Assembly (NCBI GenBank): GCA_041530395.1
Contig: CP136945.1
Span: forward strand, 558,001 to 622,000
DNA from: Thermosynechococcaceae cyanobacterium Okahandja
Lineage (GTDB): Bacteria > Cyanobacteriota > Cyanobacteriia > Thermosynechococcales > Thermosynechococcaceae
DNA: 64,000 nucleotides
Direction: 5' to 3'
Positions 8,648 to 16,694 of the stretch are shown in pieces (the first letter of the stretch is position 1; every line of letters begins with the position of its first letter). The notes below the pieces were generated by a model. That model made no database searches and was not told the origin of the DNA. It worked only from the letters and a program-made list of their open reading frames with translations. The position numbers and the translations under genes are program-made.

Positions 8648-9415
8648 TTAAGCTGTCAGCAACGTGCAAAACTGCGCCAAAGTTAAGGGTTGGATGCGGG
8701 GGTGTGCCTGTGCCTGTTGACAGTCCGCTGTGGTTGTATACCCCCAAGTGGCCAAAAAGAGACCAGTGGACGCCAGTTCGGGGGTGGCCGCCACTTGGAG
8801 CAGCGCCCCCAAGCGATCTTCGACAAACCAGAGAGGTGAGCCGTAATCGGATTGCAACTGCCTAAGAATCGTTGGCTTTGATTGCTGGCGTTCCTTGCCG
8901 TAAATCGTGTCTAGCGGCAACGTGATGCCCGCCTGCGCCAAAAGATAGGTCACAAATCGCTGTTCTTTGGTGGTGACAATCGCAAGAGCCTGATCTTGGG
9001 CTTGCCAGCGTTGCACCGCCGCCACCACGCCATCGTAAAAGTCATGGAGTGCCAGCCAGCTTTGCCAGTCCGTGCGAATCCACTCATCCCGCAGGCCATC
9101 GACCCGCTCCCCTAGCTCTGCGGCACTCAGGTGATAGGTCTCAAGGAGGCGATCGCGAACCTGAGGCCAGTCTTGGGTAATGGCGGTAGCAGGGATGTCC
9201 TCAAGGATGGCACGCAACAGCAGGGGCATTTCCCAGCCCACTGTAATTACGGGCCGCAGTTGGCCAAATTGCCGCTCTAGGGCAACTAGCGGCAGATCTG
9301 ATGGGGGCTGCCACACCTGCTGATACACCCGCCAACTGGTTTGGAAGTACTCCCGCAGGCCATTACAGAGCACACCGTCAAAATCCAAGGCCAGTAGCCG
9401 CGGCAACCCATCCAT
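8648..9415 (-). CDS. HAD-superfamily hydrolase
   Basis: Soluble 255-residue phosphatase-like protein. Motif I is LALDFDGVLCNG near residue 9, with both catalytic Asp residues; motif II is the Thr in IVTTKEQRF near residue 148; the motif III Lys is probably in GKERQQSKP; and motif IV is WFVEDRLG near residue 197. The helical cap between motifs I and II is of the C1 type. The substrate is unknown; phosphoglycolate phosphatase is a relative, but the cap is longer. The ATG is only 21 bases from the 3' end of tRNA-Gln on the same strand, so the gene may be read from the tRNA promoter. Confidence 0.85.
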   Translation of the reverse strand: MDGLPRLLALDFDGVLCNGLREYFQTSWRVYQQVWQPPSDLPLVALERQFGQLRPVITVGWEMPLLLRAILEDIPATAITQDWPQVRDRLLETYHLSAAELGERVDGLRDEWIRTDWQSWLALHDFYDGVVAAVQRWQAQDQALAIVTTKEQRFVTYLLAQAGITLPLDTIYGKERQQSKPTILRQLQSDYGSPLWFVEDRLGALLQVAATPELASTGLFLATWGYTTTADCQQAQAHPRIQPLTLAQFCTLLTA

Positions 9416-9436
9416 AAATTTACGCTCGTTGTTTAA

Positions 9437-9508
9437 CTGGGGCGGGAGGATTCGAACCCCCGAATGGCGGGACCAAAACCCGCTGCCTTACCGCTTGGCG
9501 ACACCCCA
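9437..9508 (-). tRNA. tRNA-Gln (TTG)
   Basis: On the minus strand a complete 72-base cloverleaf is visible: acceptor TGGGGTG pairs with CGCCCCA, the D arm has AAGCGGTAA, the anticodon loop TTTTGGT gives anticodon TTG between GCGGG and CCCGC, and the T loop is GGTTCGAATCC. The discriminator base is G, as expected for tRNA-Gln. The 3' CCA is not encoded. HIP1-free surroundings and the closely following HAD gene suggest a shared transcript. Confidence 0.95.
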
Positions 9509-9582
9509 TTGCATCGCTTTGTTAGCATAGCAAGTTTAGCCCAATTTGTTCAAGCGATCGCCCCACCTTTTCTGGAGCCATC

Positions 9583-10593
9583 CTAGATGCTGTAGTACAG
9601 GGGAAAGGATTTGGCTTCCTTCGGCTTAATAAACACCTGCTGCTGCGGCTCAAGACACAGATCATCAAAGCGCTCCCGCGAGAGGTGAGCCATCAACTCC
9701 TGCCCATCGTCTAGGCGTAACTCCACTTGAATTTCCCAGCCGAGGTGAATAATGCGACTAATGCGGGCGGGCACGGTGCTGGCATCGGGATGGGTCTCAA
9801 TAATGATGTCGCGGGGACGCAGAAAAACATCACAGTGGGGAGCCGCACTTTGCTCAAAAATGGGGGACGCACCCCGCAGAACATTCACCGGCCCAATAAA
9901 GCTCATCACAAAGGGACTGGCCGGATGATCATAAATTTCAGCGGGGGTGCCCACCTGCTCCACTTGCCCTTTATGCATCACCACAATTTGATCGGCCACT
10001 TCCATCGCTTCCTCTTGATCGTGGGTCACAAAGACGGTGGTGACATGGACATCATCGTGGAGGTGGCGCAACCATGCCCGCAGTTCTTTGCGTACCTTGG
10101 CATCGAGAGCGCCAAAGGGTTCATCCAGTAACAGCACTTTGGGTTCAACGGCAAGTGCCCGCGCCAAGGCCACCCGCTGCCGCTGCCCACCGGACAGTTG
10201 GGATGGATAGCGATCGCCCAAGCCCGTCAACTGAACAAGCTCTAGCAGTTCCTCGACTCGCGCATTGATTTTCGCCCGGGGCACCTTGCGCAGCTCAAGG
10301 CCAAAGGCAACATTTTGGCGCACCGTCATGTGCTTAAAGAGGGCATAGTGCTGGAACACAAAACCAATATTGCGCTCCTGCACACTCTGGTAGGTGGCAT
10401 CTTTCCCGGTGAGGAGAATGCGCCCGGTATCCGGCATTTCCAAACCGGCAATCAGCCGCAGCAAGGTTGACTTGCCCGATCCCGACGGCCCGAGTAAGGC
10501 CACCAGTGAGCCACTGGCAATTTCTAGATCGACCTGCTTAACTGCCTGAAAGGTACCAAACGACTTAGATACATTCTCAATGGTGATGCCCAT
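9583..10593 (-). CDS. cysA: Sulfate/thiosulfate ABC transporter ATP-binding protein
   Basis: ATPase of a CysA-type importer. Walker [10 protein letters not shown] is at residues 35-43, Q-loop [22 protein letters not shown] follows, the signature [14 protein letters not shown] is near residue 133, Walker [13 protein letters not shown] near 158, and the switch His in [14 protein letters not shown]. The C-terminal ~100 residues form a TOBE-like regulatory domain ([14 protein letters not shown]). The wording of the [22 protein letters not shown] region fits CysA better than other CUT1-type ATPases. The permease partners CysT/CysW and a sulfate-binding protein are not beside it. It could serve another oxyanion. 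Confidence 0.88.
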   Translation of the reverse strand: MGITIENVSKSFGTFQAVKQVDLEIASGSLVALLGPSGSGKSTLLRLIAGLEMPDTGRILLTGKDATYQSVQERNIGFVFQHYALFKHMTVRQNVAFGLELRKVPRAKINARVEELLELVQLTGLGDRYPSQLSGGQRQRVALARALAVEPKVLLLDEPFGALDAKVRKELRAWLRHLHDDVHVTTVFVTHDQEEAMEVADQIVVMHKGQVEQVGTPAEIYDHPASPFVMSFIGPVNVLRGASPIFEQSAAPHCDVFLRPRDIIIETHPDASTVPARISRIIHLGWEIQVELRLDDGQELMAHLSRERFDDLCLEPQQQVFIKPKEAKSFPLYYSI

Positions 10594-10669
10594 GACTGCT
10601 GCTAGCTATTCTCTAGTTTCTCTATAAGATTACCGTAGTTTCTGGCCAGATCCTTTGCTACTCATCGCC

Positions 10670-11677
10670 TCAGGGAAAAGCTAACAGGGGTAGGGGATCG
10701 TGGAGCAGCAGCAACATCCCCCCCGTCAGAGCTAGGCTCAGCAAACAAAGCTGACGGGTCAAGCCCAAGGCCTTCGCAATCGTGGCGGCGGTAATCGGGG
10801 ATAGTGGCTCACCCAAGTGGGGCTTGACCTTGATCAGGCCGCGGTAGGTATTGACCCCACCCAACTGCACCCCCAAGGCCGCCGCGTAGGCACACTCACT
10901 CCAGCCGGAGTTAGGACTTGGATCTTGGGGGGCATCCCGCCAACACCAAGCCCATACTCGCCGCCAGTGGCCGGAGCACAGGGCCACCAACAGCACCACC
11001 ATGCGACAGGGCAACCACGTTAGGAGATCCTCCGTTTTAGCCGCAAACCAGCCCCAGTGGGTGTAGGGGGGCTGCCGATAGCCAATCATCGAGTCAAGGG
11101 TACTGGCCGCCTTATAGGCCATCACCAAGGGAAAAGGCCCCACCTGAGGCAGGAAAAGGGTGGCGATCGCCCCGTAAAACAGCGGTGCCATGACCCCATC
11201 GGTCGCATTTTCGCTGACGGTTTCTAAGACCGCCCGCCGTACCTCAGCATCATCTAAATGCTCAGTGTCTCGCCCCACATACTTTGCTAAGCACCGGCGC
11301 GCCCTGAGGAGATCTCCCACCTCTAGCGGTGCTAAGACCTCCTCCGCAGCCTGTCGTAAACTGCGTCCCGCTAAACCACTGGCGGTGCCGACGACGGCCA
11401 GCCCCCAGCCCAACAGTGGTGAAACCTGCGCGGCAGCAGCCACCACAGCCCAAGCCATCAGCCCACTGCCACCAATGAGGCTGAGCGTCAGACCAGCCCC
11501 CCCCAACCGCTGCGCCCAAATGGGCCACCTCTGGCCATAGGCACAGATCTCGCTGAACCATTGGATCACAGCTCCCACCCAACGTACCGGATGTGGCCAA
11601 CCCCACGGATCCCCAAGCCCATAGTCCAAAAGAGCCGCAGCAATTAAAACCGTATAGGCCACAAACGGAGATGACAC
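10670..11677 (-). CDS. cbiB: Adenosylcobinamide-phosphate synthase
   Basis: Integral membrane enzyme of late cobalamin synthesis (CobD/CbiB), attaching aminopropanol or its phosphate to adenosylcobyric acid. Typical motifs: LDYGLGDPWGWPHPVRWVG at residues 17-35, GRDTEHLDDAEVRRAVLETVSENATDG around 135-160, and ASTLDSMIGY around 190. Several hydrophobic segments are visible. 335 residues is slightly over the family norm. I looked upstream for a cobalamin riboswitch, as is common before B12 genes, and found none of its conserved elements. Cyanobacteria make pseudocobalamin, so the linker chemistry may follow that route. Confidence 0.93.
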   Translation of the reverse strand: MSSPFVAYTVLIAAALLDYGLGDPWGWPHPVRWVGAVIQWFSEICAYGQRWPIWAQRLGGAGLTLSLIGGSGLMAWAVVAAAAQVSPLLGWGLAVVGTASGLAGRSLRQAAEEVLAPLEVGDLLRARRCLAKYVGRDTEHLDDAEVRRAVLETVSENATDGVMAPLFYGAIATLFLPQVGPFPLVMAYKAASTLDSMIGYRQPPYTHWGWFAAKTEDLLTWLPCRMVVLLVALCSGHWRRVWAWCWRDAPQDPSPNSGWSECAYAAALGVQLGGVNTYRGLIKVKPHLGEPLSPITAATIAKALGLTRQLCLLSLALTGGMLLLLHDPLPLLAFP

Positions 11678-11899
11678 CCGGACGATACAACCCCAAGACA
11701 GAGGAAACTCTCTCCCCTAAGCTTACCCTAATCGGCGGGATGTCCTAGACTCTATCCATACGGCTCAACATAATTAGCCGCCACAGGATCCTGATCGATA
11801 GCACCATTGGCCGGACTGTGGGTTATCGATGCCGCGGGATGTCAACCGCTGGCGCAGCCCACACCCCCTACTGCCTAAGTGGCGGGCGTTAGGGGAATG

Positions 11900-13084
11900 T
11901 CAGCGATCCACAGACCCCATAATCACATCAATACTGCCGAGAATGGCAACGATGTCCGCCACCTTCATGCCCTTGAGCAGTTGCGGTAGCACCTGCAAAT
12001 TGTTGAAATCCGGTGGCCGAATTTTCCAGCGCCATGGGAAGACGTTATCATCCCCAATCAGGTAAATGCCCAACTCCCCTTTACCCGACTCAAGCCGCAC
12101 GTAGTGCTCGCCCTTGGGAATCTTAAACGTGGGGGCTAGTTTTTTGCCGAGGAATTGGTAGTCAAAGCCGTTCCACTCTGACTTAGGGCCCTCCTGTAGG
12201 CGCTTGGCCTCAAGGTTTTCGTAGGGGCCGCCCGGTAAACCATCCAAGGCTTGGCGAATAATTTTCACCGACTCGCGCATTTCTTGAATGCGTACAATGT
12301 AGCGGGCAAGGCAGTCCCCTTCCGTGGCAACGGGCACCTCCCAATCAAAATCGTCGTAGCACTCGTAGTGATCCACTTTACGCAGATCCCACTTCACGCC
12401 GGAAGCCCGCAGCATCGGCCCTGAAAGTCCCCAGTTAATGGCTTCCTCGCGGCTAATTTTACCCACCCCCTCAAGGCGACGGATAAAAATGGGGTTGTTG
12501 GTAATCAGGCGTTCGTACTCATCAACTTTGGGGGCAAAGTAGTTACAAAAATCACGGCACTTTGTTACCCAGCCATAGGTCAGGTCAGCGGCTACCCCCC
12601 CCATGCGGAAGTAGTTATTGTTGATAAACCGCATCCCAGTGGCTGCTTCAAACAAATCGTAGATGTACTCTCGCTCCCGAAAAATATAAAAGAAGGGTGT
12701 CTGTGCCCCCACGTCCGCCAAGAAGGGGCCAAGCCAAAGCAGGTGATTGGCAATACGGTTCAACTCCAGCATGATCACGCGGATATAGCTAGCACGCTTG
12801 GGTACGGCAATATTAGCTAGCTTTTCCGGTGCGTTTACCGTAATGGCTTCGTTGAACATCCCTGCCGCGTAGTCCCAACGACTCACGTAGGGAATAAACA
12901 TGATGTTGGTACGGTTTTCGGCAATTTTCTCCATGCCCCGATGCAAGTAGCCAATGACCGGTTCGCAGTCAATGACATCCTCGCCGTCAAGGGTCACCAT
13001 TAGGCGCAGCACCCCGTGCATCGAGGGATGGTGCGGTCCCATGTTTATGACCATGGGTTCAGTGCGTGTCTCAATCGTGGGCAT
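11900..13084 (-). CDS. ndhH: NAD(P)H-quinone oxidoreductase (NDH-1) subunit H
   Basis: Hydrophilic subunit of thylakoid NDH-1, forming the quinone-binding pocket with NdhK; homologous to the 49-kDa/NuoD subunit. Landmarks: [16 protein letters not shown] near the N-terminus, [37 protein letters not shown], and the C-terminal [20 protein letters not shown] chose ATG at 13084, giving 394 residues starting [10 protein letters not shown], the usual cyanobacterial length; the frame stays open 28 codons upstream, but that extension has no counterpart in the family. It lies 97 bases after glgC on the same strand. Supports cyclic electron flow and respiration. Confidence 0.97.
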   Translation of the reverse strand: MPTIETRTEPMVINMGPHHPSMHGVLRLMVTLDGEDVIDCEPVIGYLHRGMEKIAENRTNIMFIPYVSRWDYAAGMFNEAITVNAPEKLANIAVPKRASYIRVIMLELNRIANHLLWLGPFLADVGAQTPFFYIFREREYIYDLFEAATGMRFINNNYFRMGGVAADLTYGWVTKCRDFCNYFAPKVDEYERLITNNPIFIRRLEGVGKISREEAINWGLSGPMLRASGVKWDLRKVDHYECYDDFDWEVPVATEGDCLARYIVRIQEMRESVKIIRQALDGLPGGPYENLEAKRLQEGPKSEWNGFDYQFLGKKLAPTFKIPKGEHYVRLESGKGELGIYLIGDDNVFPWRWKIRPPDFNNLQVLPQLLKGMKVADIVAILGSIDVIMGSVDR

Positions 13085-13181
13085 AGATTGCAGTTCCGCT
13101 AAGTTGTTCAGGTCTGAAGGAGAATTCCTTCCATATGCTACACAGGTTTCCGGAGCTTGCCAATTCAAAATTCTTTATGGC

Positions 13182-14471
13182 TTAGATAACTGTACCATCG
13201 GGGATCACGGCATTCTTGATGATGACAACAACACCACTGCGAATGTAAAAGCCCTGATCCTCACGGTTCGATTCTTCCACATGGTCTTTGTTGATGATTT
13301 TGACATCCCGGCCAATGCAGGCATTTTTGTCGATAATGGCTTTGCGAATGACGCTATTGGCACCAATCCCAATAGGGATTTTCTGCTGCTCTAGGAGGAC
13401 GCTGCGCTGGCCGGCGTGTTGGTAAAAGTCTGCCCCCATGAGTAGGGAATGGTCAATGACGCAGCCCGACTCCACCCGCGATCGCACCCCCAAGACGGAG
13501 TGGTGAACTTGGCACTCTTTGAGGATGCAGCCCTCGCTAATAATTGACTCGGTAATGGTGCAACTCAGGATTTTGCTGGGGGGCAGGTAGCGGGGGCGGG
13601 TGTAAATGGGTGCCGCTTCGTCGTAAAAGCTAAAGGGGGGTCGCGGCTGTTGCGTTAGAGCTAAGTTAGCCTCGTAGAAGGAGCCAATGGTACCAATGTC
13701 TTCCCAGTAGTCATTAAAGACATAGGTTTGAACCAAGTGAGTGCGCGCCGCGGCGGGAATAATCTCTTTACCAAAGTCGGTGGCCTCTGCCAACTGTTGC
13801 AGCAAATCAATCAAGACCTGCCGCTTAAAGACGTAGATGCCCATGGAGGCAATGTAGGGCTTCCGGTGCGCTTCTTCGCTACTCAGGCCATAGCGGGTGG
13901 TATCAACGCGCATGGCTCGCAAGGCCTCACCGCTTGGTTTTTCGCGGAAATCGATGACCCGCCCTGTGCCATCGACTTTAATGAGGCCAAAGCCAGAGGC
14001 GGCCTTTTCGTCCACCGGCAGCACCGACAGGGTAATGTCCGCTTGGGTTTCGCGGTGGCGCTGCACAAACTGACGATAGTCCATCCGGTAGAGGTGATCC
14101 CCCGAGAGGATGAGGTACTCGTCCACATCCCAATCAGCCAGCAGCCACAGGTACTGGCGTACGGCATCGGCGGTGCCTTGGAACCAGTTGGGGTTTTCGG
14201 GGGTTTGCTGAGCCGCAAGGACTTCCACAAAGCCATCGGTGAGGCCGCCAAACGTGTAGGTGCGGGCAATGTGCCGGTTAAGAGAGGCGGAGTTAAATTG
14301 CGTGAGAACGTAGATGGTATTGATTTCAGAATTAATGCAGTTACTGACGGGAATATCGATGAGGCGGTACTTTCCAGCAAGAGGAACGGCAGGCTTGGCA
14401 CGGCGTTTGGTGAGGGGATAGAGGCGCGTTCCGGCACCGCCTCCAAGGATAATCGCCAAGACTCGTTTCAT
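13182..14471 (-). CDS. glgC: Glucose-1-phosphate adenylyltransferase
   Basis: Makes ADP-glucose for glycogen synthesis, the regulated step of carbon storage; allosterically controlled by 3-PGA and phosphate in cyanobacteria. N-terminal [19 protein letters not shown] is the nucleotide-binding loop, followed by [30 protein letters not shown] (catalytic Asp), and a C-terminal left-handed beta helix ([23 protein letters not shown]). I chose ATG 14471, giving 429 residues starting MKRVLAI, because GGAG lies six bases before it; an upstream start at 14495 lacks such a site. Divergent from the small gene at 14621. Confidence 0.97.
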   Translation of the reverse strand: MKRVLAIILGGGAGTRLYPLTKRRAKPAVPLAGKYRLIDIPVSNCINSEINTIYVLTQFNSASLNRHIARTYTFGGLTDGFVEVLAAQQTPENPNWFQGTADAVRQYLWLLADWDVDEYLILSGDHLYRMDYRQFVQRHRETQADITLSVLPVDEKAASGFGLIKVDGTGRVIDFREKPSGEALRAMRVDTTRYGLSSEEAHRKPYIASMGIYVFKRQVLIDLLQQLAEATDFGKEIIPAAARTHLVQTYVFNDYWEDIGTIGSFYEANLALTQQPRPPFSFYDEAAPIYTRPRYLPPSKILSCTITESIISEGCILKECQVHHSVLGVRSRVESGCVIDHSLLMGADFYQHAGQRSVLLEQQKIPIGIGANSVIRKAIIDKNACIGRDVKIINKDHVEESNREDQGFYIRSGVVVIIKNAVIPDGTVI

Positions 14472-14620
14472 TAAAAACTCCATCTGAACGGCCACACCAA
14501 CAGTTTACGCCGTGGATGGCATTTCATGGCATTTTCCTGCTGCGGTTGGGTTTGGGTAAAGCGCCACCACAATGGCATGATAATGATACTTGGTCGTTGA
14601 TCCCACGCGGGGAGTTGGGC

Positions 14621-14830
14621 ATGGGGTTTGTGGATATCGCGATCGCTCAGTTGGCTGCTGACTACGGCGTGTCTGTAGAGGTGGTCTGCGCTTGGTGCGA
14701 TCGCCTCGGTATTCGTTATACCGGTCCGCAGACGCGCTTGCCCCTAGAAGATGCCAAAGCCATTATTTTGGCGCTGAGTACCCCTCCTGCTGCCTCAGCG
14801 GATCAACCCGACACACCACCGCAATCGTAA
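14621..14830 (+). CDS. Small conserved-looking protein, IF2-N-like
   Basis: A 69-residue protein beginning MGFVDIAIAQLAADYGVSVE. GGAG at 14611-14614 sits six bases before the ATG, which decided this start over in-frame upstream ones. The residues VDIAIAQLAADYGVSVEVVCAWCDRLGI resemble the small helical module found at the N-terminus of translation factor IF-2 (and in nucleic-acid-binding helix-turn-helix folds), and DAKAIILAL follows. No membrane segment. It ends 22 bases before psbV, so it may be in the psbV transcription unit. The function is not known; the IF2-N resemblance is by eye only. Confidence 0.6.
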   Translation: MGFVDIAIAQLAADYGVSVEVVCAWCDRLGIRYTGPQTRLPLEDAKAIILALSTPPAASADQPDTPPQS

Positions 14831-14852
14831 GACCTGCTTTATTGGGAGAACT

Positions 14853-15344
14853 ATGTTAAAGAAATGCGTTTGGCTTGCGGTAGCTCTCTGCTTCTGCCTC
14901 TGGCACCTGACCACGGGCACCGTCATGGCCGCTGAACTGACCCCAGAGACGCTTACCGTCCCCCTCAACAGCGAAGGGAAAACGGTGACCCTCACCGAAA
15001 AGCAATACTTCGAAGGCAAACGATTATTTCAGTATGCCTGTGCTTCCTGCCATGTGGGTGGGATTACCAAAACCAATCCCAGCCTTGATCTGCGCACCGA
15101 AACCTTGGCCTTGGCAACGCCGCCCCGCGATAACATTGAGGGTCTAGTGGACTATATGAAAAACCCCACCACCTATGATGGGGAAGAAGAAATTGCTGAA
15201 GTCCACCCCAGTTTGCGCAGCGCGGATATTTTTCCGAAAATGCGTAACCTGACCGAGCGAGATCTCGAAGCCATTGCGGGTCACATTCTCGTTGAGCCGA
15301 AAATTCTCGGTGACAAATGGGGTGGTGGCAAAGTTTATTACTAA
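14853..15344 (+). CDS. psbV: Cytochrome c550, extrinsic photosystem II subunit
   Basis: Lumenal haem protein that stabilises the oxygen-evolving complex on the donor side of photosystem II. The first 26 residues are a signal peptide ending VMA, so the mature chain starts AELTPE. The haem motif is C63-A-S-C66-H67, and the second axial ligand is His118 (mature His92) in EVHPSLR, giving the bis-His haem of this family. GGGAGAACT precedes the ATG. 163 residues equals the known Thermosynechococcus protein. It begins a psbV-psbV2-petJ cluster of c-type cytochromes all on the plus strand. Confidence 0.98.
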   Translation: MLKKCVWLAVALCFCLWHLTTGTVMAAELTPETLTVPLNSEGKTVTLTEKQYFEGKRLFQYACASCHVGGITKTNPSLDLRTETLALATPPRDNIEGLVDYMKNPTTYDGEEEIAEVHPSLRSADIFPKMRNLTERDLEAIAGHILVEPKILGDKWGGGKVYY

Positions 15345-15367
15345 TAGACAAGGATTTGTCCAAACTC

Positions 15368-15889
15368 ATGCACCTAACTCGTTTGTGGGCACCACGCCTC
15401 GGATCGCTCCTCCTCTTTTTGGTGATCTTGCTGGGGGGAACCTTTCCGCCGCCAGCGATCGCCGCTAGTGGCGTAGATCAGTACGTGACCCAGTACCTCA
15501 AGGCAACAGCGCCGATTGAACTGCCCTTGAATGACCGGGGTGAAACCCGTGCCTTTACCCCCGAAGATCTCACCCGCGGCAAGCGCCTCTTTGAGGAAAA
15601 CTGCAAAAACTGTCATGTGGGGGGGACAACCCTGCCCAATCCGTTGGTGTCGCTATCTTTACGCGACCTCAAGGGAGCGGTGCCACCACGGGACACCATT
15701 GCCAGTTTAGTGGCCTTTCAGCGGTTGCCCATGTCCTACGATGGCAGCGAAGAAAGCTACTGGTGCCGCCAAGTGAGTGAGGATTGGCTGACCACCGATC
15801 AATTAGAGGATCTGGCCGCCTTTATTTTGCGAGCAGCCGCCGTAGCTCCCGGCTGGGGCACCGAAACCTTCCCGGACAGTGCTCCCTGA
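15368..15889 (+). CDS. psbV2: Cytochrome c550-like protein PsbV2
   Basis: Second member of the cytochrome c550 family, known from Thermosynechococcus. Start ATG gives 173 residues: a signal peptide of about 32 residues ending AIA, then a PsbV-like domain with haem motif C79-K-N-C82-H83. Aligning YDG of both proteins shows that the His axial ligand of PsbV is absent; Cys133 (mature ~101) in SYWCRQV lies at about that place. As I recall, the Thermosynechococcus PsbV2 structure has His/Cys ligation. The C-terminus is shorter than in PsbV around the ligand loop. It can partly replace PsbV in psbV mutants; its normal role is unclear. 23 bases after psbV. Confidence 0.95.
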   Translation: MHLTRLWAPRLGSLLLFLVILLGGTFPPPAIAASGVDQYVTQYLKATAPIELPLNDRGETRAFTPEDLTRGKRLFEENCKNCHVGGTTLPNPLVSLSLRDLKGAVPPRDTIASLVAFQRLPMSYDGSEESYWCRQVSEDWLTTDQLEDLAAFILRAAAVAPGWGTETFPDSAP

Positions 15890-15944
15890 GTTGGGAACTT
15901 TGCTAAACTTGCCTTTGGTGACCTTTACACCCCTGCATCACCTC

Positions 15945-15962
15945 GGTATCCCAGAGGATACC
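15945..15962 (+). promoter_or_regulatory. Perfect 7-bp hairpin in the psbV2-petJ gap
   Basis: GGTATCC, loop CAGA, GGATACC: a perfect stem lying 30 bases before the petJ start and 56 bases after psbV2. There is no following T-run, so it is not a classical intrinsic terminator. It could stabilise the end of the psbV2 message or be a control element in the petJ leader. Structure is seen, role inferred. Confidence 0.5.
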
Positions 15963-15991
15963 CTGACGCATTCCATGAAAGGAGAACTCCG

Positions 15992-16330
15992 TTGAAAAAG
16001 CTATTTATCAGCGTTTGCGCTTTGGCAATGACCCTGTTTATGGCCCTGTCCCCTGCTGCGGTAGCTGCTGACTTGGCCAATGGTGCCAAGGTTTTTAGCG
16101 GCAACTGTGCGGCCTGCCACATGGGCGGTGGCAACGTGGTCATGGCCAACAAAACCCTGAAAAAAGAAGCCCTCGAACAATTTGGCATGAACTCTGAAGA
16201 TGCCATTATCTACCAAGTGCAACACGGTAAAAATGCCATGCCCGCCTTTGCCGGTCGCCTCAGCGATGAACAAATCCAAGATGTGGCCGCCTACGTGCTA
16301 GATCAAGCCGCCAAGGGTTGGGCGGGCTAA
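15992..16330 (+). CDS. petJ: Cytochrome c6
   Basis: Soluble lumenal carrier between cytochrome b6f and photosystem I (and the terminal oxidase). Signal peptide of 25 residues ending AVA; haem motif C39-A-A-C42-H43; axial Met83 (mature Met58) in KNAMPAFAG. 112 residues is normal. The start codon is TTG: AAAGGAG (15978-15984) lies seven bases before it, and no in-frame ATG can supply the signal peptide. An out-of-frame ATG at 15975 opens a six-codon reading frame whose TGA overlaps the TTG. In many cyanobacteria petJ is copper regulated; no clear site is visible here. Confidence 0.97.
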   Translation: MKKLFISVCALAMTLFMALSPAAVAADLANGAKVFSGNCAACHMGGGNVVMANKTLKKEALEQFGMNSEDAIIYQVQHGKNAMPAFAGRLSDEQIQDVAAYVLDQAAKGWAG

Positions 16331-16694
16331 GGCGCTCAGCGACCCTGCCTGACACAAAAGGGAACACCCAAATGACGGTAGCGGGAGCGGGGTAATGTCG
16401 TGCCCAACTCCCCAACATCTCCCATTCAAGTCCCATGAGGCAAAGGGATTTTTTCCAAAATCTTAACAATTCTTGCCTTGACTATTGCTTACCGTAAGAA
16501 ATCCCTATAATGGTTGAGGCGGGACGTTTGTGTTGTTAGTCTTGTTCCACTAAGCAATTACTGCGGAATGCACTGTCGCCTTGGCTCTCTAGCTTCAGAG
16601 TCGTGGCGTCTTGCAGTCTCTATGGCTTAGGGCACGAACAGCGGCAACCCCGTAATTTACCTCGCGCCTATTTAACGTTTTAGTTTTCAGACCC
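16331..16694 (+). other. Long intergenic leader between petJ and glutamate synthase
   Basis: 364 bases without a gene. A promoter-like pair lies at 16485-16511, leaving a leader of roughly 180 bases before the Fd-GOGAT ATG. I looked for an NtcA site (GTA, eight bases, TAC) and for the conserved core of the cyanobacterial glutamine (glnA) riboswitch and saw neither. Short inverted stretches occur (for instance around 16580-16620), but no strong single fold is evident by eye. Confidence 0.5.
16485..16511 (+). promoter_or_regulatory. Candidate promoter of glutamate synthase
   Basis: TTGCTT at 16485-16490 and a perfect TATAAT at 16506-16511, 15 bases apart (short of the ideal 17); a TTGACT at 16478 is 22 bases away. 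The orientation fits the downstream Fd-GOGAT gene. The -10 match is exact; the -35 choice is uncertain. Confidence 0.4.

Noticed and set aside
11678-11899. Cobalamin riboswitch upstream of cbiB
   Set aside because: The minus-strand gap was read for the B12 box and other conserved parts and none was recognisable.
11830-11899. Intrinsic terminator downstream of ndhH
   Set aside because: No stem followed by a T-run was found, in line with the general scarcity of such terminators in this window.
16512-16694. Glutamine (glnA) riboswitch before glutamate synthase
   Set aside because: The conserved core of that riboswitch is not visible in the leader.
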